From contig JASHYW010000036.1 of NCBI GenBank assembly GCA_030042885.1, positions 1-8,250 of the forward strand: a stretch of DNA of 8,250 nt, given 5' to 3'. Positions within the stretch are counted from its first letter, which is position 1. Each line of letters begins with the position of its first letter. Below the pieces are notes generated by a model. The model ran no database searches and was not told where the DNA came from. It saw only the letters and a list, made by a program, of their open reading frames with translations. This document shows, piece after piece, positions 1 to 5,481 of this stretch. A program made the translations under genes and the position numbers. Source of the DNA: Streptosporangiaceae bacterium. Lineage in GTDB: Bacteria; Actinomycetota; Actinomycetes; Streptosporangiales; Streptosporangiaceae.

Positions 1-355
1 CGTCCGCCTTGGCGTGCCACTTGTCCAGGGTGGCCAGCAGCGAGGTGCCCTTGGCCTGGACCGCGAAGTCGATGATGGTGGTGGTGCCGCCCCAGGCCGC
101 GGCGCGGGTCCCGGTCTCGAACGTGTCTGCGGAGAACGTGCCGCCGAACGGCATCTCCATGTGCGTGTGCACGTCGATGCCGCCGGGCAGTACGTACGTG
201 CCCGTCGCGTCGATGACCCGGTCCGCGCTCACGCTGCTCGCGTGGTTGGGCTGCCGCGCCAGCACCGCGGCGATTGTCTCGCCGTCGATGAGCACGTCGG
301 CGTCCAGCGTCCCCTCGGCGGTCACCACCGTCCCGCCACTGATCAGGATGCTCAT
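1..355 (-). CDS. hydA: Dihydropyrimidinase / D-hydantoinase, N-terminal part (runs off the left edge)
   Basis: Only the first 118 residues are in the window, and the gene continues past base 1. The protein begins MSILISGGTVVTAEG, the usual opening beta-strand of cyclic amidohydrolases. GGIDVHTHMEMPFGG follows at about residues 58-72. The HxH pair (H63, H65) is the first metal-binding motif of this superfamily, and the MEMPFGG continuation and GTTTIIDFAVQ at 90-100 are typical of the dihydropyrimidinase/hydantoinase branch. The family opens the ring of dihydrouracil or 5-substituted hydantoins to N-carbamoyl amino acids in the cytoplasm. The ATG overlaps the stop of the upstream nitrilase gene as ATGA and has no clear Shine-Dalgarno, so it is probably translationally coupled. 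The product of this enzyme is the substrate of its neighbour. Allantoinase or another amidohydrolase is less likely. The exact substrate cannot be told from this fragment. Confidence 0.88.
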   Translation of the reverse strand, partial: MSILISGGTVVTAEGTLDADVLIDGETIAAVLARQPNHASSVSADRVIDATGTYVLPGGIDVHTHMEMPFGGTFSADTFETGTRAAAWGGTTTIIDFAVQAKGTSLLATLDKWHAKAD

Positions 356-1194
356 GGCTGCACCAGCGGTCCGTACGCGTCCGGCCTGCGGTCCCGGTAG
401 AACTGCCACAGGTTCCGCACCTCGGCCAGCTGTTCCATGTCCAGGTCGCGGACCACCACCTCGTCCTTGGCGTCGTCGGCGGCGTCCCCGACAAGCTGGC
501 CGCGCGGGTCTGCGAAGTAGGTCTGCCCGTAGAAGTCGTTGTCGCCGAGCGGCTCGATGCCGACCCGGTTGATGGCGCCGACGAAGTACTCGTTGGCCAC
601 CGCGGACGCGGGCTGCTCGAGCCGCCACAGGTACTGTGACAGGCCCCGGCTGGTGGCCGACGGGTTGAACACGATCCGGGCGCCGGCCAGGCCGAGCGCC
701 CGCCAGCCCTCGGGGAAGTGCCGGTCGTAGCAGATGTACACGCCGATCCGGCCCGCCGCGGTGTCGAAGACCGGGTAGCCCAGGTTGCCCGGCCGGAAGT
801 AGAACTTCTCCCAGAACCCCTTGACCTGCGGGATGTGCGTCTTGCGGTACTTGCCCAGGTAGCTGCCGTCGGCGTCGATCACCGCCGCGGTGTTGTAGTA
901 GATGCCCGGGTGCTCTTCCTCGTACATGGGCGCGACGATCACGATGCCGTGCTGCCGGGCCACGTCTTGCAGCAACTGGGTGGTCGGCCCGCCGGGGATG
1001 GCCTCGGTGTAGGAGTAGTAGTCGGCGTCCTGCACCTGGCAGAAGTACGGCCCGTAAAAAAGCTCCTGGAGGCAGACCACCTGGGCGCCGGCCGAGGCCG
1101 CGGTCCGGATATGGTCCACCGCCGCCGCGATCATCGATTCCTTGTCCCCGGTCCAGCGCTGCTGGATTAGCCCGGCCCGGACGATCTCAGCCAT
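352..1194 (-). CDS. Nitrilase-superfamily amidohydrolase, beta-ureidopropionase type
   Basis: This is a 280-residue carbon-nitrogen hydrolase. The expected catalytic set is visible: E44 in LQELFYGPYF, K118 in GKYRKTHIP, C155 in GVYICYDRHFPE, and the accessory glutamate E129 in GFWEKFYFRPGN. The stretch NPSAT (177-181), then W190, E193 and AINRVG (207-212), resembles beta-ureidopropionases (N-carbamoyl-beta-alanine amidohydrolases) more than N-carbamoylputrescine hydrolases. The expected reaction turns N-carbamoyl-beta-alanine, or a related N-carbamoyl amino acid, into the amino acid, CO2 and ammonia in the cytoplasm. Length is normal for the family. The start is supported by GGGG and AGGAG purine runs just upstream (1198-1209). 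Its stop overlaps the start of the dihydropyrimidinase, so the two form an operon for the last two steps of reductive pyrimidine breakdown or for hydantoin use. Family is certain; substrate is inferred mainly from the neighbour. Confidence 0.9.
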   Translation of the reverse strand: MAEIVRAGLIQQRWTGDKESMIAAAVDHIRTAASAGAQVVCLQELFYGPYFCQVQDADYYSYTEAIPGGPTTQLLQDVARQHGIVIVAPMYEEEHPGIYYNTAAVIDADGSYLGKYRKTHIPQVKGFWEKFYFRPGNLGYPVFDTAAGRIGVYICYDRHFPEGWRALGLAGARIVFNPSATSRGLSQYLWRLEQPASAVANEYFVGAINRVGIEPLGDNDFYGQTYFADPRGQLVGDAADDAKDEVVVRDLDMEQLAEVRNLWQFYRDRRPDAYGPLVQP

Positions 1195-1307
1195 CGGCTC
1201 CTACCCCTTTCAGCTTCCTGCCCTCGCGGCCGCTTCCCGGTCCTGTCGCGTAAAGCCCCATCTTCCCTCGTGACCAGCCCCGTCGTAAGCCGTCGGCTCC
1301 CAAGAAG

Positions 1308-1345
1308 ACAGGGGTATTACCGCACCCCCTTGTATATCCCTACAA
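1308..1345 (-). promoter_or_regulatory. Possible promoter and imperfect operator for the nitrilase-hydantoinase operon
   Basis: Read on the minus strand, TTGTAG (1345-1340) could be a -35, with GGTAAT (1321-1316, 18-base spacer) or GTAATA (1320-1315, 19-base spacer) as the -10. An imperfect inverted repeat, ACAGGGGT at 1308-1315 and ACCCCCTTGT at 1324-1333, covers the -10 and could be an operator. Hexamer matches are modest and the leader would be about 115 bases, so this is tentative. Confidence 0.25.
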
Positions 1346-1405
1346 CGATGAGCGCCCGCTCCCCGGGGTAGCTGGTCGCGCCGGGCCACCGGGGGCAGGA
1401 CGAGC

Positions 1406-1423
1406 CGGCGGCGGTTGCCGCCG
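1406..1423 (-). terminator. GC-rich hairpin 20 bases after the HhH-GPD gene
   Basis: CGGCGGC (1406-1412) and GCCGCCG (1417-1423) form a perfect 7-base-pair stem with a 4-base loop. It starts 20 bases downstream of the minus-strand stop at 1444-1446. No T-run follows on the minus strand, so it would be a hairpin-only terminator, as proposed for some actinomycete genes, or a chance GC-rich palindrome. Confidence 0.3.
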
Positions 1424-1443
1424 TAGGCGGTCAGGAATGAGCC

Positions 1444-2022
1444 TCAGCGAGCCGGCCCGGCCTTGGCGGCGGCCTTCAGCTCCTGCTTGTACGACCGCAC
1501 CCGGCCCAGCGACTCGGCGTCGGTGATGTCCGCGACCGACATGTGCGAGCCCTCCGCTCCGAACCTCCCGGCTGCCTCCCGCCAGCCCTCCGGCTGCACC
1601 CCCAGCTGCTTGCCGAGCAGTGCCACGAAGATCTGCGCCTTCTGCGCGCCGAACCCGGGCAGCGCGGCCACCCGTTTCAGCAGCTCGGCGCCTGTCGTCG
1701 CGGACTGCCATACCTGCGAGGCCTCGCCGTCGTACTGGTCCACGATCAGCCGCGCCAGCTCCTGTACGCGCGCCGCCATCGCCTTCGGGTAGCGGTGCAG
1801 CGCGGGCCGCTCGGAGAAGATCCCGGCCAGCGCCACCGGGTCGAACTCGGCCAGCTCGGCCGCCGTGGGCTCGTGCCCGAGCCGGCGGACCAGGTCCAGC
1901 GGCGCGCTGAAGGCGCGCTCGAGCGATACCTGCTGGTCGAGCAGCATGCCGATCAGCAAGGCGAACGGGCTGCGGGTCAGCAGCTCGTTGGCCTCGGGCT
2001 CCACCGGCATCGAGATCGTCAC
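1444..2022 (-). CDS. HhH-GPD-type base excision repair family protein
   Basis: The GTG at 2022 is preferred over an ATG 21 codons upstream. GGGAGG lies 4 bases before it, and the protein then begins VTISMPVEPEANELLTRSPF, as expected for this actinobacterial family. The product is 192 residues. FALLIGMLLDQQVSLERAF (20-38) is the conserved opening helix region, and LPGFGAQKA (121-129) is the helix-hairpin-helix that contacts the DNA backbone in HhH-GPD glycosylases. The family is annotated as base excision repair by resemblance. The bifunctional-type lysine that directly follows LPGVGR in EndoIII is Q127 here, and the usual aspartate about 20 residues further on is not seen; an ungapped count lands on E145 in GVQPEGW. 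Glycosylase activity is therefore uncertain. The gene is transcribed alone and divergently from a small membrane protein. Confidence 0.85.
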   Translation of the reverse strand: MTISMPVEPEANELLTRSPFALLIGMLLDQQVSLERAFSAPLDLVRRLGHEPTAAELAEFDPVALAGIFSERPALHRYPKAMAARVQELARLIVDQYDGEASQVWQSATTGAELLKRVAALPGFGAQKAQIFVALLGKQLGVQPEGWREAAGRFGAEGSHMSVADITDAESLGRVRSYKQELKAAAKAGPAR

Positions 2023-2043
2023 GGCGCCTCCCAGTGCCAGGAT

Positions 2044-2073
2044 CACATATGCCGCAGCGTACTCCTCGGCCAA
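2044..2073 (-). promoter_or_regulatory. Candidate promoter for the HhH-GPD gene
   Basis: On the minus strand TTGGCC (2073-2068) and TATGTG (2049-2044) are separated by 18 bases. This would start transcription near 2036, just ahead of the GGGAGG and GTG start. The match is moderate, but the position fits the chosen start and would place the upstream ATG at 2085 outside the transcript. Confidence 0.3.
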
Positions 2074-2097
2074 AATCCACCGCACTCCCCGGCGCGC

Positions 2098-2103
2098 TAT
2101 AAG
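2098..2103 (+). promoter_or_regulatory. Candidate -10 for the small membrane protein
   Basis: TATAAG stands out in a GC-rich context 60 bases before the ATG at 2163. I see no convincing -35 at 16-18 bases upstream (the sequence there is around AAAATCC). A 7-base-pair GCCCGGG/CCCGGGC stem (2122-2128 with 2137-2143) would lie in the resulting leader. Confidence 0.3.
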
Positions 2104-2162
2104 CTAGAGGAAGCGGGGCTGGCCCGGGGTTCCCGGCCCGGGCACAAAGGGATGGAGTCAGC

Positions 2163-2360
2163 ATGACGCCGCATATGAAGTGGACCATCGCAGGGGTCAT
2201 CATCGGCTTTATCCTGCTTTTCATCGTTCCGTGGCCAATCGCGCTGGCGATCATCGTGCTCGCGGTCGCGATCCCGGCGGGCGCCTGGATGATGCTCGAT
2301 GAGTCGCAGCGGCGCCGGTACCGCGAGATCCGCCGCCGGCAGCGGGGGCAGATCCGCTAG
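2163..2360 (+). CDS. Small two-helix membrane protein, unknown function
   Basis: This 65-residue protein is MTPHMKW followed by two hydrophobic segments, about residues 8-24 (TIAGVIIGFILLFIVPW) and 26-43 (IALAIIVLAVAIPAGAWM). A basic tail of about 20 residues (DESQRRRYREIRRRQRGQIR) follows. The P-W-P turn between the helices suggests a hairpin with both ends in the cytoplasm, and the arginine-rich tail agrees with the positive-inside rule. GGAG at 2154-2157, 5 bases before the ATG, supports the start. Such short proteins are common in actinomycetes and I recognise no named family. It could be a membrane-associated accessory protein, but nothing nearby gives it a task. The coherent hydrophobic pattern and good ribosome binding site argue for a real gene. 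Confidence 0.7.
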   Translation: MTPHMKWTIAGVIIGFILLFIVPWPIALAIIVLAVAIPAGAWMMLDESQRRRYREIRRRQRGQIR

Positions 2361-2454
2361 CCCGCGCCCACTCCGGCACACCCGCTCGCCGCGGCAGACC
2401 CCGCCGTCGGCGCGCGCCCGTGCCGCCGCAGCGTCGCGGGAATGGCGGCATGTC

Positions 2455-2491
2455 GCTCAGAATTGCACTGAGCAGCAGTTCGCCCTATCTT
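2455..2491 (+). promoter_or_regulatory. Promoter with -35 dyad for the VOC gene
   Basis: TTGCAC (2463-2468) and TATCTT (2486-2491) are separated by exactly 17 bases, a good vegetative-type promoter 33 bases ahead of the VOC start codon. GCTCAG (2455-2460) and CTGAGC (2468-2473) form a perfect 6-base inverted repeat with a 7-base spacer that brackets the -35. A repressor bound there would block the polymerase. The promoter is well supported by spacing; the operator role is inference. Confidence 0.5.
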
Positions 2492-2511
2492 CCCCCCAAG
2501 CCCACCCAGGG

Positions 2512-2518
2512 AAGGAGG
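2512..2518 (+). promoter_or_regulatory. Strong Shine-Dalgarno that fixes the VOC start
   Basis: AAGGAGG lies 5 bases before the ATG at 2524. It is the best ribosome binding site in the window. It rules out the longer frame opening at 2299, whose first 75 residues are low-complexity Arg/Ala/Ser sequence. Confidence 0.8.
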
Positions 2519-2523
2519 CGCAG

Positions 2524-3033
2524 ATGGCCGTCCGCCGCCTCAACCACGCGGTCCTGTACGTGCACGGTCTCGAGCGCACCGTCGACTTCTACCGCAAGAC
2601 CCTTGGCTTCGAGGTCCGCATGGAGATTCCCGGCCGCGCCGCGTTCCTGCGCGCGCCGGGCTCCTCTAACGATCACGACCTGGGCCTGTTCGAGATCGGC
2701 TCCGCCCCGGAGAGCCATGCGGCGGACCAGCCGCAGGTCGGGCTGTACCACCTGGCCTGGGAAGTCGGCACGCTGGGCGACCTGGTCGAGGCCCGGGCCA
2801 AGCTCGCCGAGGCCGGGGCGCTGGTGGGGGAGAGCGACCACCGCGTGTCGAAGTCCCTGTACGCCAAGGACCCGAACGGCATCGAGTTCGAGGTCATGTG
2901 GCGGGTGCCCGCCGAGGACTGGGAGGCGGAGACGGCCCACGGCGGCATGACCCTCCCGCTCGACTGGGACGCGACGCTCGGCCGCTGGGGCCGCGACCAG
3001 GTGACCGGCGCGGCCGCCGGCTCCCCGACCTGA
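2524..3033 (+). CDS. VOC (glyoxalase/extradiol dioxygenase-fold) protein
   Basis: This 169-residue protein carries the vicinal-oxygen-chelate fold. Residues 4-60 form the first beta-alpha-beta-beta-beta unit (RRLNHAVLYVHGLERTVDFYRKTLGFEV, read in pieces), and residues 72-126 the second, ending YAKDPNGIEFEVMW. Likely metal ligands are H8, E57, H76 and E123, at the usual places of the fold. The family covers glyoxalases, ring-cleaving dioxygenases, isomerases and thiol transferases, so the substrate cannot be read from sequence. The last 40 residues (from EDWEAET) extend beyond the fold, with a Trp/Asp-rich part and then a Gly/Ala-rich end. The gene has its own promoter and faces the M55 peptidase gene with only 43 bases between the stops. 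No operon partner is visible. Confidence 0.9.
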   Translation: MAVRRLNHAVLYVHGLERTVDFYRKTLGFEVRMEIPGRAAFLRAPGSSNDHDLGLFEIGSAPESHAADQPQVGLYHLAWEVGTLGDLVEARAKLAEAGALVGESDHRVSKSLYAKDPNGIEFEVMWRVPAEDWEAETAHGGMTLPLDWDATLGRWGRDQVTGAAAGSPT

Positions 3034-3076
3034 GCCCGGCCCGCCGCCCCCACGCCACGAGCTCACCCGAGCCCTC

Positions 3077-3976
3077 TCAGCGCCGTTCTGACACCCGCGT
3101 GATGTAGGTCAGCGCCACGAACGACCGGAACATCGCCAGCGGATCCTCCCCGCGGATGCTCACCGCCCGCACGCCGGTCCGCTCCACCCCCCGCACCCAC
3201 GACGCGACCTCGGCCATGTCCGCCGTCTGCAGGTTTACCTCAAGGGTGGCCGGCAGCGAGATGGCCGGCGGCCTGAGCACCGAGGGCGCCGAACCGTCCA
3301 CCGTCGGCGCGGCCGCGATCTCCCATACTTCCGCAGGCCGGGCGGCCACCCGCTCGACTGCCCGCCGCGCCCCGTCTGCGATCAGACCGCGGGCCACCTC
3401 CGGGTGCAGGTTCGACGCGCCGAACCTAGTGAACGACTCCTTAACCGCCACGCGCTCGGCGTCGGGCAGGAACGGGTCGGCCTCGCTGATCGTCTCCTGG
3501 TCCCCGGTGATGAGCCCGACCGGCGTCTGGCAGGCCAGCGCCACCAGGGCGTTGATGCCGCTCTCGCCGACCCGTGTCCCGTTCAGCTCGACATGCGACA
3601 GCACCGAGGGATTGTAGGTGTGCGACAGCACCGAGCTCTGGCCCGAGATCGACCCGTGGTAGCCGACCATGAACACCACGTCCGCGGTGGCGTCCAGGCC
3701 CTGCATCATGTAGAGCGGCTTGTGCCGCCCGGACACGTAGCTCGCCTGCCCGTGCAGCGCGCCCGGGTCTAGGTTGTTCATCGTCCCGTGCGAGTCGTTG
3801 CAGACGATCTCGGTGGCCCCGCCCGCCAGCGCCCCGTCGATCGCGGCGTTGACCTCGCCGAGCAGCAGCCGCCGCCCCTCCTCGTACAGCTGCCCGGGCC
3901 CGCGGCACTGCGACCAGTCGACGATCCCCGCCACGCCCTCCATGTCGAACGAGATGAAGACCTTCACGACGCCCAT
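3077..3976 (-). CDS. M55 family metallopeptidase (D-aminopeptidase DppA type)
   Basis: This 299-residue protein resembles Bacillus subtilis DppA, a zinc D-aminopeptidase. The ligand set D8, E10, H60, H104 and E133 known for that enzyme appears here as D11 and E13 (ISFDMEGVAGI), H63 (CNDSHGTMNNL), H107 (VGYHGSI) and E138 (NGTRVGESG). H119 in SVLSHTYN matches the conserved active-site histidine region. It probably trims N-terminal D-amino acids from short peptides, for example for peptidoglycan reuse. A GTG three codons in (3967) is an equally good start: it gives exact DppA numbering (D8, E10, H60, H104), and neither start has a strong Shine-Dalgarno. No dipeptide transporter genes are adjacent, unlike the dpp operon. 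The homocitrate synthase-type gene lies 148 bases upstream on the same strand, so co-transcription is possible but loose. SVLSH occurs twice (115-119, 124-128), encoded by a perfect 15-base direct repeat. Confidence 0.9.
   Translation of the reverse strand: MGVVKVFISFDMEGVAGIVDWSQCRGPGQLYEEGRRLLLGEVNAAIDGALAGGATEIVCNDSHGTMNNLDPGALHGQASYVSGRHKPLYMMQGLDATADVVFMVGYHGSISGQSSVLSHTYNPSVLSHVELNGTRVGESGINALVALACQTPVGLITGDQETISEADPFLPDAERVAVKESFTRFGASNLHPEVARGLIADGARRAVERVAARPAEVWEIAAAPTVDGSAPSVLRPPAISLPATLEVNLQTADMAEVASWVRGVERTGVRAVSIRGEDPLAMFRSFVALTYITRVSERR
3594..3635. repeat. 15-base direct repeat inside the M55 gene
   Basis: TGCGACAGCACCGAG occurs at 3594-3608 and again at 3621-3635, exactly 27 bases (nine codons) apart and in frame. 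It encodes SVLSH twice in the minus-strand peptidase, next to the conserved active-site histidine. It may be a small internal duplication or codon-level coincidence. Confidence 0.6.
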
Positions 3977-4002
3977 TGTCCCGAACCAGTGTCGGTGCTT
4001 CT

Positions 4003-4016
4003 GCCGAGTCCTCGGC
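4003..4016. repeat. Small dyad upstream of the M55 gene
   Basis: GCCGAG (4003-4008) and CTCGGC (4011-4016) form a 6-base inverted repeat with a 2-base centre, 27 bases before the M55 start. A second dyad, GGCAT and ATGCC around 4042, lies 20 bases further upstream. Either could be an operator or leader hairpin in the 148-base gap 3977-4124. I see no convincing promoter hexamers there. Confidence 0.25.
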
Positions 4017-4124
4017 GCCGCCCCAACTCAAGAGCGGGCATCATGCCGATCAAATGCGGGGCAATCAGGGTGAAACAGGGCAAAGCCGGCGGATAGAGCT
4101 CCGCTCGGCCTTTCAGCCTCGGTG

Positions 4125-5378
4125 TTACAGCTGGCCGGGGAACAGCAGCGCCAGCTGGTGCGGGTAGCCGGCGATCAGCCGCAGCTCGTCGTCGGTCAGC
4201 GGCTTGCCGGTCGCCGAGGCGCACAGCTGGACAAGCGAGAACACCAGATCTTCCTCGCCCGCCGCCACTTCAACGCCGAGCCCGTCCAGCACGTGCCGGA
4301 ACCCGGCCTTGCCGCCGTATTCGCCGGTCAGCACCACCCGGCCCTCGCGCGCGAACCAGTCGGAAGGGAACGGCCCGAGCACCGAGTGGTCGTACAGCTC
4401 GTAGTTGCCGCGGTCCTTCAGCGCCCCGTCGGCGTGGATCCCGGACTCGTGCGCGAACGCGTTGCGGCCCACGCCCGGCCAGGCCAGGGGCAGCGGCTGC
4501 CCGAACGCGTAGGCGGCCCACAGCCCGAACCGCCGGGCCCACGACAGGTCCAGCGGATCACCGACGGACACCGACTCGCTGATCCCGAACCCGTAGCAGA
4601 ACGCCAGGATGCAGGACAGCAGGTCTGCGTTCCCCGCCCGCTCGCCGATCCCGTTCACGCAGGTGTTTACCCACGCGTCCTGCCCGGCGTCGAGGTCGCC
4701 GAGCGCGCCGGACACCGAATTCGCCACGGCCATGCCCAGGTCGTTGTGGCAGTGCGTCTCCACCGGGATGCCGACCGCCGAGGCGAGCTTGGCGAACCGC
4801 TCCCTGATCCGCCCGGGCACATCGCCGCCGGTCGTGTCGCAATAACGCACCCGCGACGCGCCGGCCTCCCGCGCCGCGAGCGCGAACTCCAGCAGGTACC
4901 CGTCGTCGGTCCGCGACCCGTCCTCCGCGTTGACCCCGACCGTCTCCGCCCCGCTGTCCCTGGCTACCGCCACGGCGGCCGTCATCTCCTCGATGATCGC
5001 GGCGCGGTCCAGCTTGCCCCGGAACTTGTGCGCGATCATCTGGTCCGAGGTGGAGATCGACACGTTGTAGTGCCGCAGGCCCCGTGCTCCCGGGCCCGCC
5101 TCCGGCACGATGGAGACCGCGCGTTCCACGTCGGCGGGGACCGCCCGGCACCAGCCGGACAGCCGCAGCTCCCCGAACGCCCCCGCCTCGGCCAGCGCCA
5201 CGCAGGCCCGGACGTAAGGCACCTCGTGGAACAGGAACGGGAACCCGATCTCGGACTGCGCCACGCCCAGGCGCCCCAGGTAGAAGTTGACCATGACCTT
5301 GCCGAACTTCGACAGCCCGGTGCGTGCGGTCTGCACCCCGTCCCGGTTGGTCACGTCGAGAAAATGGATCGATGGCAT
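4125..5378 (-). CDS. Homocitrate / 2-isopropylmalate synthase-family enzyme
   Basis: This 417-residue protein is of the DRE-TIM metallolyase superfamily. DVTNRDGVQTAR (8-19) holds the catalytic Arg and metal Asp (R12, D13). YNVSISTSDQMIAHK (104-118) and THCHNDLG (208-215) with the metal pair H209/H211 follow. VNGIGERAGNA (241-251) and NAFAHESGIHADGALK (306-321) are typical of homocitrate and isopropylmalate synthases. The family joins acetyl-CoA to a 2-oxo acid. It lacks the long leucine-binding domain of LeuA, so it is not an ordinary leucine-feedback isopropylmalate synthase. Homocitrate synthase, citramalate synthase or Re-type citrate synthase activity are all possible. It diverges from an HTH-citrate synthase over a 103-base AT-rich region. 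No Shine-Dalgarno precedes the ATG (the 25 bases upstream are AT-rich), so it may be leaderless. A long open frame on the opposite strand is a GC shadow. Confidence 0.87.
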   Translation of the reverse strand: MPSIHFLDVTNRDGVQTARTGLSKFGKVMVNFYLGRLGVAQSEIGFPFLFHEVPYVRACVALAEAGAFGELRLSGWCRAVPADVERAVSIVPEAGPGARGLRHYNVSISTSDQMIAHKFRGKLDRAAIIEEMTAAVAVARDSGAETVGVNAEDGSRTDDGYLLEFALAAREAGASRVRYCDTTGGDVPGRIRERFAKLASAVGIPVETHCHNDLGMAVANSVSGALGDLDAGQDAWVNTCVNGIGERAGNADLLSCILAFCYGFGISESVSVGDPLDLSWARRFGLWAAYAFGQPLPLAWPGVGRNAFAHESGIHADGALKDRGNYELYDHSVLGPFPSDWFAREGRVVLTGEYGGKAGFRHVLDGLGVEVAAGEEDLVFSLVQLCASATGKPLTDDELRLIAGYPHQLALLFPGQL

Positions 5379-5379
5379 G

Positions 5380-5434
5380 AATCAAGATTGACAAGATGAC
5401 CAAACTATAGTCAATATTGATTAAAATCAATATT
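5380..5434. promoter_or_regulatory. AT-rich divergent control region with perfect palindrome
   Basis: Bases 5379-5440 contain 18 G/C out of 62, against a strongly GC-rich window. AATATTGATT (5413-5422) and AATCAATATT (5425-5434) form a perfect 10-base inverted repeat around a 2-base centre. ATTGAC (5387-5392) and GTCAAT (5410-5415) form a second dyad 17 bases apart. AATCAA is repeated at 5380-5385 and 5425-5430. TTGACA on the plus strand (5388-5393) and TTGACT on the minus strand (5414-5409) look like facing -35 elements, and TATAGT (minus, 5409-5404) like a -10. The likely ligand is the helix-turn-helix of the citrate synthase fusion encoded next door, by analogy with autoregulated divergent pairs. 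The repeats are seen; their binder is inferred. Confidence 0.6.
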
Positions 5435-5461
5435 CGGAACGATCCGTGGTACTTCGATAAC
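5433..5461 (+). promoter_or_regulatory. Weak promoter candidate for the HTH-citrate synthase
   Basis: GATAAC (5456-5461) could be a -10, with TTCGGA (5433-5438) 17 bases upstream as a poor -35. This would place the palindrome directly upstream of or touching the -35, where a bound protein could activate or repress. An alternative is TTGACA (5388-5393) with AATATT (5413-5418) at a 19-base spacer, the long spacing known from MerR-type promoters. Confidence 0.25.
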
Positions 5462-5481
5462 GAACGGACAGTGGCGCCCGC

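Noticed and set aside
2023..2085. Longer start of the HhH-GPD protein at the ATG at 2085
   Set aside because: The GTG at 2022 has GGGAGG directly upstream and gives the family's usual N-terminus. The extra 21 residues overlap the likely promoter.
1340..2254. A 304-codon minus-strand frame over the HhH-GPD gene
   Set aside because: It is a shifted shadow of the HhH-GPD frame and also crosses the small membrane protein gene. It shows no domain.
2299..2523. N-terminal extension of the VOC protein from an upstream ATG
   Set aside because: The extra 75 residues are Arg/Ala/Ser-rich without family resemblance, and they cross the promoter and the strong Shine-Dalgarno at 2512-2518.
4122..5399. A 425-codon plus-strand open frame antisense to the homocitrate synthase-type gene
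   Set aside because: Its product is rich in Arg, Pro, Val, Gln and His with no recognisable domain, and it mirrors the minus-strand gene whose motifs are clear. Long antisense frames are normal in GC-rich DNA.
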